From the NCBI GenBank assembly GCA_009843915.1, contig VYCM01000150.1, forward strand, positions 1 through 34,602: DNA of 34,602 nucleotides, read 5' to 3'. The stretch is from Acidimicrobiaceae bacterium. Its GTDB lineage: Bacteria; Actinomycetota; Acidimicrobiia; Acidimicrobiales; Aldehydirespiratoraceae. The notes under the pieces are model-generated. The model was not told the origin of the DNA. It did no database searches and was given only the letters and a program-made list of their open reading frames with translations. Shown here one piece after another: positions 24,987 through 33,220 of this stretch (its first letter is position 1; each line of letters begins with the position of its first letter). The translations under genes were made by a program, and so were the position numbers.

Positions 24987-27113
24987 TCAGCTGGCGCTCA
25001 AGTCGTACTCGGTGACGCGGCTGTCGCTGTTGGCCAGGTAGTTGCTCCACTCCAGCTCCACGCCCGGTGTGGCGAGCCTCAGCGCGGCGGCGAGTGCGGC
25101 CTCGAAGCCGGCCATCGAGGTGGGATCGCCCTCCAGGTTGAACCGGTCGTTGTCGTCGTAGGCGAGCAGCACGGGACCGGTGCCGTCGTTGACCACGATG
25201 TGCTGCCGGCGGACATCGCCGGTCAGCACGGCCCGGGCCGTGTCGTCGTCGTTCGGTCCGGCGTCAGCGACCCAGTGCAACTGGGCGGTCGCGCCCACAG
25301 TGTTGGCGCTGGTCTCGCCATAGCGAGCGGTCAGGGTCTCGGTCTGGCCGCTGGCCGGACCCGTGTACTGGTGAGAGAACCGGTGCGAGCCGCGGCTGTT
25401 GACCGTGGACTCGTTGGCGTTGTTGAGGCTCACCCGGGTGCCCGGGAATGGATCGCCGTACTGGTCGAGCACCGTGACGGTCACGCCGGTGGATGACGAG
25501 CGGCCCGACAAGTGCACGTAGTCGCGGGCGTTTATGGTGACCGTGGCGCTGCCCGAAGCGATGCTGGGAGCATCATCGCTGAAGGTCAGCGTGCCGGTGG
25601 CCGCCGGCTCTCCGTTGGCGAAGACGGTGACCGCGCGGGATGGCGCGTTATCGACCGCGGTCAGCCTGTAGGTGACTGTGACATCAGCGTCATCGGTGCC
25701 GGGGTTCGAGTCGTCCACGCTGATCGAGAAGGATGCTCTGCCGGTCGAGCTGGACACCAGTGGATCCACGTCGGGGTCTTGGCCGGCGACCTGCACCGAG
25801 AGTTGCCACTGGGCGCGGTCTATGCCGTTGACGCCGGTGTGGACATCGCCGATGAGGTCTTGCAGCTGCAGGGTGTAGACAACCGTGCTGCCGAAGCGCA
25901 CCTTCCGAGCGTTGAACGACGTGGTGACCAGCGTGGTCGTGGCGTAGCCGATGTCGGCACCCTCGGCCACGTCGAACATGAACAGCTCGGTGCCGGCGAC
26001 GACGGTATCGCTGTCCCGGCCGGTCCAGGCCCACACGGTGGCACCGCCGGCGGGCACGCGCCGCAGGCCGGTGACGGCCACCCTCGCGTCGCCGTCGCGC
26101 CCGGTGATCGGATCGGTGCCGTCGATCTCGCACGGGTACGAGGACGGATCGGCCTGGGTGACTACCGAGAGGCGGCAGGAGCCGTCGGCCGAGATGGCTC
26201 GGTCGCTTTGGTCAGCGGTGGCCCAGAAGACATCGACGACGGCACGGGACACAGGCCGGTACTGGGCATTGCGCACCGAGACGATCACGTCGGCGCCGTC
26301 GAACTGAGCGGTAACGCCCGCGGGCCGTACCGGCGTGTGAGCCAGGGCCCGGGTGATGAAGGCAGCCATCTGGCCGCGGTTGACGGTGCCGTCGGGTTCG
26401 TAGTTGAAGTCCAGCGGCGGCATGGTGGGATCCTGCACCGCGGCCGCGCTGGCGCCCCTGGTCACGCCCAACTCGTAGATTGCGGCTATCTCAGGATCGC
26501 CCGTGTCGGGAAACCGGTCGTCGGCCACCGACCTCGAGCCCGCCACGCCCAGAAGGATCGTGCCGCTGGAGTCCTTCGTCACGTCGGGAGCGGCCTCGAC
26601 CAGCAGCCCGATCAGGAAGGTCGCCATCTCGGCCCGGGTGACGGCATCGTCGGGCCTGTAGGCGCCGCCCGAGGGGATGAGCCCCCTTAGGGCCAGCCGG
26701 TTGATGGCGTCCTGGGCCTCTCCCCAGGTGTCGGCGATGTCACTGAAGCCGGCATCGCCGACGGGGCCGAGGTCGACACCGGCCACCACAGCGGCGCGGG
26801 CGATGAACACGGCCATCTGAGCGCGGGTCACGTCCTGCTCCGGGGAGTAGGTGGAGCCGTCGCCGGTGCCCTGGGTGATGCCGTAGTAGGCGATGCAGTT
26901 GATGGCGTTCCGGAACGCATGGCCCGCCGACACGTCGGCGAACATGCGGTCGGCGGCCGCGTCGCCCACGCAGGCCGACAGCCGGGTGGCGTGGTCAGCC
27001 CGGTCGGTCACGGCCCCAGCCGGGGTGGCTCCGGCAGCCAGGACCGAGGCCACTAGGGCGCCCGCGGCGAACACTGCCCAGCCCGAACGCAACTGCTTCA
27101 GTGCCTGAATCAT
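24987..27113 (-). CDS. SLH/Ig-like surface protein B3
   Basis: 708 residues. A Shine-Dalgarno (GAGGAAAG) precedes ATG 27113, followed by a signal peptide with basic start (MIQALKQLRSGWAVFAAGALVASVLAAGATPAGA). Three SLH repeats (about 52-262) lead to CEIDGTDPITGRDGD, VWAWTGRDSD and RFGSTVVYTLQLQD, a Big_1-like domain (GVTVTVLDQYGDPFPGTRVSL), and the C-terminal module YDDNDRFNLEG ending SRVTEYDLSAS. It is closest to B1: several short DNA blocks in the third SLH repeat (around GTGACGAAGGACTCCAGC) are shared with little change. Confidence 0.85.
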   Translation of the reverse strand: MIQALKQLRSGWAVFAAGALVASVLAAGATPAGAVTDRADHATRLSACVGDAAADRMFADVSAGHAFRNAINCIAYYGITQGTGDGSTYSPEQDVTRAQMAVFIARAAVVAGVDLGPVGDAGFSDIADTWGEAQDAINRLALRGLIPSGGAYRPDDAVTRAEMATFLIGLLVEAAPDVTKDSSGTILLGVAGSRSVADDRFPDTGDPEIAAIYELGVTRGASAAAVQDPTMPPLDFNYEPDGTVNRGQMAAFITRALAHTPVRPAGVTAQFDGADVIVSVRNAQYRPVSRAVVDVFWATADQSDRAISADGSCRLSVVTQADPSSYPCEIDGTDPITGRDGDARVAVTGLRRVPAGGATVWAWTGRDSDTVVAGTELFMFDVAEGADIGYATTTLVTTSFNARKVRFGSTVVYTLQLQDLIGDVHTGVNGIDRAQWQLSVQVAGQDPDVDPLVSSSTGRASFSISVDDSNPGTDDADVTVTYRLTAVDNAPSRAVTVFANGEPAATGTLTFSDDAPSIASGSATVTINARDYVHLSGRSSSTGVTVTVLDQYGDPFPGTRVSLNNANESTVNSRGSHRFSHQYTGPASGQTETLTARYGETSANTVGATAQLHWVADAGPNDDDTARAVLTGDVRRQHIVVNDGTGPVLLAYDDNDRFNLEGDPTSMAGFEAALAAALRLATPGVELEWSNYLANSDSRVTEYDLSAS

Positions 27114-27205
27114 GTGGGCTTTCCTCGCTGAACCTCTCGCAACAGAGCCTTGTGGGTTGTGGATACCTGGGGCTATGCCGCTGCCGTCATGTGTGGGGAG
27201 ATGCG

Positions 27206-27235
27206 GGGAGGCCCCGGCAAATGCCGGGGCCTCCC
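27206..27235 (-). terminator. A3-B3 intergenic hairpin
   Basis: The same perfect 13-bp stem (GGGAGGCCCCGGC / GCCGGGGCCTCCC) with a 4-nt loop and the same flank as the other two A-B pairs. Here it lies about 92 nt upstream of the B start, farther than in the other copies. Confidence 0.6.
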
Positions 27236-27265
27236 TTCGGGTTTGGGTTGGTTGTTAATGCTGAT

Positions 27266-29551
27266 CTAGCTATCAGCCTTGATCAGCGTGAAGCTATTGA
27301 CCGCCCTGCTACCGGAGCCAACGATGGCCCAGGTCAGCGTGTCGGCATCCGAGATGGACTTCTCGAAGGCTGCGTAGGTCGACGCCGCTGCTACACCAGC
27401 ACCAGAGCCGTCGGCATCGATGTTGAACCGATCGTTGGAGTCGTAGCGGAGCACGGCTACGGAGCCGTCGTCGCCAGCGAAGATGATGTTCGCATCGGTA
27501 TCGACCTGACGGATGTCCGCACCGGTTCCAGTGGCGCCAGCAGGGGCAGCCCACTCGACCGTATCGCTGCCTGTGTCGGCGGCTGTGTCGGTGTCGCCGT
27601 CCTGGTCACACGAAGCCGTGAGGGTCTCGGTAGCCGCGGTGTCTCCAACACGCTCGTAGCGGAAGGTGTAGGCACCGTCGGAACCGACGTTCCTGTTGCC
27701 ACCGATCGTGTGGTCACCAGCACCGGAGGTAGCGAGCGAACACCAGACGTTCGGCACCGCATCGCCGTACTGGTCGGTCACCGACACAGTCGCCCGAGCG
27801 CTTGCGCCGCGAGCGGCCGCAGCAACGAAGTCCGCAGCAGGCTTGACGGAGACCGTGGTTCTGGCCGCGTCTCGGGCGGCGTCCTCGGTGCTGAAGATCA
27901 CGTTGCCCACGGTGATGAGCCCGGTCCCGCCCGGCGTAGCCGCCGTCGTGGCGTTACCGATGTAGAACATCGTGTTCTCTGGAGCGTTGCCCTGCTGGCG
28001 TGGCTGGATCACGATGTCGACCCGGTACTTGTCGGCCTTCTGGGCTGCCACCTGATCGGGAAGACCGGAGACCGAGAAGGTCGCCTTGCCGTCCGAGTCA
28101 GTGGTGAGCGGCAGCGTCGACACCACCGACGCCCCCTGCGGGTTGTCGGCCACGGTGATCCCGTCACTCGGATCGGTGTCGGTCGTGTCCACAACGAGTG
28201 CGGTGGTCGTCAGGGTGACCAGGAAGTTGGCCGGCTTCTTGCCGTCGGTGCCGACGGTCACGTCGCCGTTGGCGTTCTGGAGCTGCACCGTGTAGAGCAC
28301 GGACGAGCCCAGATGCGCCTTGGCTGCGCTGTGCTCGGTGCTAACCCTCGCCCGGTCAGCCATCGCCCTGGAGGCGCCCTCCGGGATGTCGAGGCGGAAC
28401 AGGTCGGTGTCGCCGTCAACCTTGTCCTCGTTGTCGCCGGTCCAGGCCCAGACGGTGGTCCCACCGTCCGCGATGGTGTCGAGAGGCACGCTCGCGTTGC
28501 CGTCGCCTCCGGTGATCTCGTCTGCGCTGTCGATCTCGCAGAGGAACGTACCGACCTCGCTGCCGGTCGCGCCCAGCCTGCTGACCTCGCCGCAGGACCC
28601 GTCGGCCCTGAAGGCCAAGCCCGCGCCGCCGGTGTCGGTCGTGAACACGTCGATCACGACATTCTCGACCGGCGCGAAGTTCTCGTCGCGAGCCGAGAGG
28701 ATCACGTTCTCGCCGTCGTGCTGAGCGGAGACGCCCTCGGGACGTGCCGGCGTGTGAGCCAGTGCCCGGGTGATGAACGCAGCCATCTCGCCACGGTTCA
28801 CGGTCCCGTGGGGCTCGTAGTTGAGATCCAGAGGAGGCTTGGTGTCGTCCTGAACCGCAGCGGCGCTGGCGCCCTTGGTGATGCCCAGCTCGTAGATCGC
28901 CGAAACCTCGGCGTCGTTGGACCGGGGCAGCGCAGCGCGGGCGTCGGCGAACCAGTCGTCGGCCGGCATGGCCGTGCCGCCGGTGCCCAGCTGAATCACG
29001 CCGTTGGAGTCGATCGTCACGTTCGCCGCAGCCTCAGCCAGGAACCCGACCAGGAAATGAGCCATCTCCGCCCGGGTCATGGCGTCATCAGGCCTGTAGT
29101 CGCCGCCCGAGGAGATCATCCCGTTGTCGGCGAGCTGGTTGATGGCGTCGCGGGCCTCCTGCCAGACACCGTCGAGGTCGTCGAACTTGTCGCCCATGGC
29201 ATCGCCCAGGTCAGCGCCGGCAACCCCGGCGGCCCGAGCGATGAACACGGCCATCTCGGCCCGGGTCACATCCTGGTTCGGCGAGTACGTCGAGCCGTCG
29301 CCGGTGCCGTTGGTGATCCCGTAGTAGGCGATGCAGTTGATGGCGTCCTTGAAGGCGTGCATATCGGACACGTCGGTGAACATCTGGTCACCGAGAGCGT
29401 CGCCCACGCAGGCACCCGTCTTGGCCTCGTGGTCGGCCGTGTCGGTGGCGGCGCCTGCCGGGCTCGCACCGACAGCGAGGAGCGATGCGACCAAGGCGCC
29501 TGCGGCGAGCACTGCCCAACCCGAGCGCCGCTTCTTCACTAGCTGGGGCAT
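27266..29551 (-). CDS. SLH/Ig-like surface protein A3 (the A copy with intact start)
   Basis: 761 residues from ATG 29551, giving a classical signal peptide (MPQLVKKRRSGWAVLAAGALVASLLAV, cleavage near SPAGA). AAAGGAGG precedes the ATG. The frame stays open to an earlier ATG at 29641, adding 30 non-conserved residues, so the first choice is 29551. Three SLH repeats (about 48-265), the C...CEIDSADEITGGDGN region, VWAWTGDNEDKVD, HLGSSVLYTVQLQ, a Big_1-like domain (RATVSVTDQYGDAVPNVWCSL), an Asp-rich stretch DQDGDTDTAADTGSD, and the C-terminal YDSNDRFNIDADGSG module. The start region forms three repeated GC hairpins (see 29545-29609). Probably the first gene of an A3-B3 transcript. Confidence 0.85.
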   Translation of the reverse strand: MPQLVKKRRSGWAVLAAGALVASLLAVGASPAGAATDTADHEAKTGACVGDALGDQMFTDVSDMHAFKDAINCIAYYGITNGTGDGSTYSPNQDVTRAEMAVFIARAAGVAGADLGDAMGDKFDDLDGVWQEARDAINQLADNGMISSGGDYRPDDAMTRAEMAHFLVGFLAEAAANVTIDSNGVIQLGTGGTAMPADDWFADARAALPRSNDAEVSAIYELGITKGASAAAVQDDTKPPLDLNYEPHGTVNRGEMAAFITRALAHTPARPEGVSAQHDGENVILSARDENFAPVENVVIDVFTTDTGGAGLAFRADGSCGEVSRLGATGSEVGTFLCEIDSADEITGGDGNASVPLDTIADGGTTVWAWTGDNEDKVDGDTDLFRLDIPEGASRAMADRARVSTEHSAAKAHLGSSVLYTVQLQNANGDVTVGTDGKKPANFLVTLTTTALVVDTTDTDPSDGITVADNPQGASVVSTLPLTTDSDGKATFSVSGLPDQVAAQKADKYRVDIVIQPRQQGNAPENTMFYIGNATTAATPGGTGLITVGNVIFSTEDAARDAARTTVSVKPAADFVAAAARGASARATVSVTDQYGDAVPNVWCSLATSGAGDHTIGGNRNVGSDGAYTFRYERVGDTAATETLTASCDQDGDTDTAADTGSDTVEWAAPAGATGTGADIRQVDTDANIIFAGDDGSVAVLRYDSNDRFNIDADGSGAGVAAASTYAAFEKSISDADTLTWAIVGSGSRAVNSFTLIKADS

Positions 29552-29609
29552 CGGCCCCTCCTTTGCTTGTGCTTGGGGCACAGGCCCCTTCGAATGGGGC
29601 ATGTGCCCC
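29545..29609 (-). promoter_or_regulatory. Triplicated hairpin at the A3 translation start
   Basis: Three perfect GGGGC-N4-GCCCC hairpins at 29545-29558, 29575-29588 and 29596-29609, spaced 30 and 21 bp, both whole codons. On the minus strand each has a start-type codon (ATG, GTG, ATG) across the loop and 3' arm. The first and third follow AAAGGAGGGG, whose Gs form the 5' arm. The structure would hide both ribosome-binding site and start codon, so translation of A3 may be controlled by RNA folding. Confidence 0.6.
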
Positions 29610-29641
29610 TCCTTTCTATACCTGTGTTCCATCTGTGGCAA

Positions 29642-30075
29642 GTTCGGCCCGGACGGACATGTACGCCTCGCACATGAAGACCGTCAGGGATGCAACTTGT
29701 ACCACGCTACACGCGCTGTTCAATGGCCGCACCCCCTTCGATCTCTCGTCCGGGACGTTTGAAGAACCCTACCACGATGGTGGGGCCCGTGACGGGCCAT
29801 GAGTGTAGCACGGCGGGCTGTTCAACGCGGTCAATCATCCTCGATCTCATCCCAGCCTTGGCACGTAGCTGACACCACTGCCCTGGACGCCAAGAGGCGG
29901 CGCCACTTCGTCGAACACGTCTCGACATCGTACTAGTAGGTATCGCGCGGAGCAACTACCCGTCACGGGGTACAAAGTAACGCGTGGACGCATGGCATAT
30001 GGGTATTTCCCTAGGCATTTCCTGCCAGCCCTTGACAACGCTCTGCAAACGCTCTTGCTGGCGCTATCCCCGGCA
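29642..30075. other. Intergenic region upstream of A3
   Basis: Probable promoter region for A3 (a TTGCAT hexamer and several AT-rich spots on the minus strand), though no full promoter can be assigned. A short hairpin GGCCCG-tga-CGGGCC is at 29784-29798. A plus-strand frame from ATG 29660 encodes a protein-like 47 residues (MYASHMKTVRD...) but has no RBS and is not called. Confidence 0.4.
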
Positions 30076-31647
30076 CTACGGCCAGCCGTCGGGCGGGGCG
30101 TCCGGGAAGTCGGGCGGCGGGGGCGGGAACCACACGCCCTGGGGGCCGGCGGGCAGGTCGAGCTGGTCGAGCCAGTAGTTGCAGGCCCGCTCGGCCTCGA
30201 CCAGCAGCTCCTTCTCGTCCACCAGCGTGGAGACGCCGTCGGCCACCACCAGCTGGCCGTCCACCAGCACATGGCGCACCATCGGACCATGGGTCTGATG
30301 CACCACCGCATGCAGCGGATCCAGCAGCGGGGCCTGGAGCAGCGAGCGGGCCGGGATCAGCACGATGTCGGCCGCGCAGCCCGTCGACAGCTCGCCGATC
30401 GGCACCCGGTAGCCGGCGGTGGCCGCAGTGAGGGTGTCGGCGGGGGCGGCCGCGTCGGGGAAGACCGCAGCCGCGCCCCGCCAGGTGGCCATCTGCAGCA
30501 CGTCGCGTGACGACAGCACCGCAGGGTCACCAGAATGAAGAGACTGCATATGAAGCTCGGCCCGCATCTCCGAGAAGATGTCGGCCATCATGTCGACGCC
30601 CAGGGCCACGTTCACCCCGGCGGCCAGCAGGTCGGGCACCCGGGTCACGCCCTTGGCCAGCTTCATGTTGTTGGACGGGCAGTGGACGACGTGGGTGCCC
30701 CGGGCGGCCAGGAGCTCGATCTCGTCGTCGTCGAGGACCACGCAATGGGCCAGCACCGTGCGCTCGTTAAGGAAGCCGGCCCGGTCGAGGGCTTTGATGG
30801 GGGTTGTTTGGGCTTCCTGTAGCCAGGTTTCGCGCTCGGCTTGGGTTTCGGAGGCGTGGGTGTAGGTGCCGGCGCCTAGCTCCTCTGCTAGGGCGGCGCT
30901 TCGTTCGTACTCTTGGAGGGTGGCCTGGCGGATGCTGACCGGGGCCACGAACAGGCGCTCGGGGGTGGCGGTGGTGTTGGCCAGCAGGGCCCGGATGTTG
31001 TCGGCGGCCTGCTCGAACGTCTCGCACACCGGGGCGTAGGGGCGGGTCATGATGCCCCGGGCGTAGGCCCAGCGGATCCCCGACAAGTCGTAGGCGTGGA
31101 CGCAGGCCTCGTCCAGGTCGGGCTCGTGGAACGTGTAGGCGTGGTCGACGACGGTGGTGACGCCGCACTTCAGGCGCTGGAGGGTGCCCAGCAGCACGGC
31201 CAACTCGTACTCCGGGGGGCCCATGCGGGCCTGGGTGGCCCACTGGACCCGCAGGAACTCGTCGAGGGGGAGGCCCTCGGCTACGGGCAGGCCGGGGCCC
31301 AGGACCTGCAGGTGGTCGTGGACGTCGGCCATGCCTGGGACCGCGATCATGTGCTTGCCGTCGATGGTGATCGGCTTGTCCCGCTCGAGCAGGTCCCTGG
31401 CGGGCGGCGGGGCCGCGGCCAGCGGGGTGGTGTCGGCGTTGTCCGGGACGATGCCCGCGATCAGGCCGTCGCGTATGTATATGTGGCAGCGCAGGGGCTC
31501 CAGGTCGCGGCCCACCAGGGCAGTGACGTTGGTGATGGCGTTCACGGTCGGGGCCAAGAACCGTATGTTCGCACCATCGGGGAGCTTGCGGGGCTTAGGC
31601 GTGATGTCGTGGATGTTCCCGAGGTCCTTGGGTTCGTCGGTGCTCAC
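30076..31647 (-). CDS. Amidohydrolase-family deaminase/chlorohydrolase-like protein
   Basis: 523 residues, GTG start at 31647. It belongs to the metal-dependent amidohydrolases of the cytosine deaminase/TrzA-AtzA/MTA-SAH deaminase group. Metal ligands and neighbours are visible: H110 and H112 in ADVHDHLQ, H264 in THASE, H301 in LAHCVVL, and D352 in ALGVDMMADIF; VVHCPSNNMKL is the usual following strand. Such enzymes hydrolyse C-N or C-Cl bonds of heterocycles or related amines. The usual GTD(G/N) at the aspartate is GVD here, and the protein has ~30 extra N-terminal residues. The start overlaps the upstream dehydrogenase stop by 4 nt (GTGA), so the two are translationally coupled and probably share a pathway. 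No signal peptide; cytoplasmic. Confidence 0.8.
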   Translation of the reverse strand: MSTDEPKDLGNIHDITPKPRKLPDGANIRFLAPTVNAITNVTALVGRDLEPLRCHIYIRDGLIAGIVPDNADTTPLAAAPPPARDLLERDKPITIDGKHMIAVPGMADVHDHLQVLGPGLPVAEGLPLDEFLRVQWATQARMGPPEYELAVLLGTLQRLKCGVTTVVDHAYTFHEPDLDEACVHAYDLSGIRWAYARGIMTRPYAPVCETFEQAADNIRALLANTTATPERLFVAPVSIRQATLQEYERSAALAEELGAGTYTHASETQAERETWLQEAQTTPIKALDRAGFLNERTVLAHCVVLDDDEIELLAARGTHVVHCPSNNMKLAKGVTRVPDLLAAGVNVALGVDMMADIFSEMRAELHMQSLHSGDPAVLSSRDVLQMATWRGAAAVFPDAAAPADTLTAATAGYRVPIGELSTGCAADIVLIPARSLLQAPLLDPLHAVVHQTHGPMVRHVLVDGQLVVADGVSTLVDEKELLVEAERACNYWLDQLDLPAGPQGVWFPPPPPDFPDAPPDGWP

Positions 31648-32768
31648 GGGAACACTCCGGTGCGGGCGAAGCCGATCAGGCCGGTGGTGTCCAGCCCGTC
31701 GAGACCCAGGGTGGCCAGCGTGCGGCCCTCGGCCCGGAAGTCCCGGCCCAGCATCGACGAGGCGCTGTCCACCAGCCCGTCCACCACCGGGGTCGGCACG
31801 CCCGTGGCCTCGCCCAGCGACGACGCCAGCACCAGCGCATAGGGCACGTCCTCCGTGACATAGCGGGTGTCGGGGCCGGCGTCGCCCGTGGGCGCATAGG
31901 ACACCATCGGCTTGGACAGCTTGGAGGCCCTCACCGTGTCGAACAGGGTGGCGCCGGGCCCGAGGTCGGGAGCCAAGCCCTGGGCCACCAGGAAGTCCTG
32001 ATAGCGGCGAGGCTCCTTCGAGTTGAGCGCCTGGCGGAGGGCCAGCAGTTCGTTGTCGACCGTCTCAATCACATTCACCGCCGCAGGCGTGGCGCCCTCG
32101 CCCCACAACAACATCCCGCCTGTGTGGTTCTGGAGAGTACCCGCGTTGGCGATCATCGCGGCGACGTGGTCTATGGCGTTGTAATTGGCGAGCACCGTGT
32201 TCCACACCGTGTCGGTGGCGGTGGCGTAGGGCCAGACGTCGGCGATCAGCTCGGTGGTGTGGGCGGTGTCCGCTGGGGTGGCGGGCAGGGTGGCGATCAG
32301 CACGCCGCCCAGCTTGCGGAAGGCGGTGACCGAGCCGGGACCGGTGGGGCGGGCCAGGTAGGGCAGCGTGTTGGCCTCGGCAATGACCGTCGGTGGTGGG
32401 ATGGCCCGGCGGGCGACGATGGCGCCGCTGCCCTCGCCCAGGAACAGCACCGTCTGGTCGGCGGTGATTTGGGGGGCGATGGCGTCCACCCATCGGTCGT
32501 GGGCGGAGCAAGGGACGACGATGACGATGAGGTCGGCGTCGTGGATCGCCTCGGGGATGCCGGTGGCGACGGTGACCGGGTGCGTCTCGGGGTGGGGCTC
32601 GGGGCCGTGCCAGTCGTTGGTGACCGTGACGGCTCCGTTGGCCGCGACAGGCTCGAGGTTCGACCTGAAGTCGTCGAAGTCGGCCAGCGTCGTGGCGCGG
32701 CCATGGCAGGACATGTCGGCCGCCACCGCCAGGGCGCCCGGCCCGGAACCAAGAACAGCCACCTTCAT
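31644..32768 (-). CDS. Opine dehydrogenase-like NAD(P)-dependent oxidoreductase
   Basis: 374 residues from ATG 32768 (MKVAVLGSGPGALAVAADMS). Upstream in-frame codons to 32846 would run into the preceding gene and are not conserved-looking; ATG 32774 is equally possible. The N-terminal Rossmann fold has GSGPGA at 7-12. The C-terminal octopine/nopaline dehydrogenase domain has the His-containing helix NYNAIDHVAAMIANAG. The family reversibly condenses an amino acid with a keto acid, or acts on related N-(carboxyalkyl) amino acids. Together with the coupled amidohydrolase it may form a small catabolic or biosynthetic unit for an opine-like or amine compound; the substrate is not predictable. Confidence 0.8.
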   Translation of the reverse strand: MKVAVLGSGPGALAVAADMSCHGRATTLADFDDFRSNLEPVAANGAVTVTNDWHGPEPHPETHPVTVATGIPEAIHDADLIVIVVPCSAHDRWVDAIAPQITADQTVLFLGEGSGAIVARRAIPPPTVIAEANTLPYLARPTGPGSVTAFRKLGGVLIATLPATPADTAHTTELIADVWPYATATDTVWNTVLANYNAIDHVAAMIANAGTLQNHTGGMLLWGEGATPAAVNVIETVDNELLALRQALNSKEPRRYQDFLVAQGLAPDLGPGATLFDTVRASKLSKPMVSYAPTGDAGPDTRYVTEDVPYALVLASSLGEATGVPTPVVDGLVDSASSMLGRDFRAEGRTLATLGLDGLDTTGLIGFARTGVFP

Positions 32769-32820
32769 CACCATTGGGTGAGCGGCTGCGCTGCTGGTCG
32801 CGCCGAAGTGGGACAGACCT

Positions 32821-33216
32821 TTACGCCGGCGCCGGGACGAGATCACAGCGCTGGCTCTTCTGAGCCAGCATGGGAGCGGCGTCCCTTTGAGTGGGTGGCG
32901 TCGAGTCGCTGGCCCAGATCAGACCTACCGCCTCGCCCATCCGGCGGATGATGTCGGCGATCTGCCCGTTCAGCGCGGGGGGTCCGGCGACCTCGGGGAG
33001 AAGAAAGTAGATCTCCATGTCTCCGCCGGCTGCTTGTCCCCACACCGACGGGTCTGCAATGCGGCCCTCATCGTCGAGGTGGTCTGCTATGCGGCCAACG
33101 ATGTCGTGAAACTCATCGGGGGTCAGCGGCCGGGCGCCGCCGTTGTCGATGCAACTGAGTGTGCCAGTGACCGTCACCTCGGCCTGGAGGGCCTGAAGCT
33201 GCTCCGCTGCGGTCAT
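32821..33216 (-). CDS. Hypothetical protein paired with a HicA-like protein
   Basis: 131 residues from ATG 33216, preferred because AGGTGAG lies just before it and the start then sits 4 nt after the stop of the upstream HicA-like gene (the longer frame to 33252 would overlap that gene). An acidic helical N-terminal half (PDEFHDIVGRIADHLDDEGRIAD) is followed by a strand EIYFLLPEV and a helix LNGQIADIIRRMGEAVGLIW. No known family is recognised, and it lacks the HicB GYxxxxPExPG core. Gene order suggests a partner, possibly an antitoxin, of the HicA-like protein. Confidence 0.6.
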   Translation of the reverse strand: MTAAEQLQALQAEVTVTGTLSCIDNGGARPLTPDEFHDIVGRIADHLDDEGRIADPSVWGQAAGGDMEIYFLLPEVAGPPALNGQIADIIRRMGEAVGLIWASDSTPPTQRDAAPMLAQKSQRCDLVPAPA

Positions 33217-33220
33217 GTAC

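Larger units (their letters stand above)
20042..29551. repeat. Large imperfect inverted duplication of the A-B gene pair
   Basis: A2-hairpin-B2 on the plus strand (20042-24738) is mirrored by A3-hairpin-B3 on the minus strand (29551-24987), with the axis near 24860. A third copy, A1-hairpin-B1 (12646-17213), is a direct repeat of the plus-strand arm. Conservation is clear at protein level and patchy at DNA level. Confidence 0.8.

Noticed and set aside
27101..29542. 813-codon plus-strand open frame opposite A3
   Set aside because: Antisense to a clear SLH/Ig-like gene. It is rich in Arg, Gly, Val and His with no recognisable domain, as expected from GC-biased third positions.
29660..29803. 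Possible 47-codon plus-strand gene upstream of A3
   Set aside because: Composition is protein-like, but there is no RBS, no known match, and it lies in the likely A3 promoter region.
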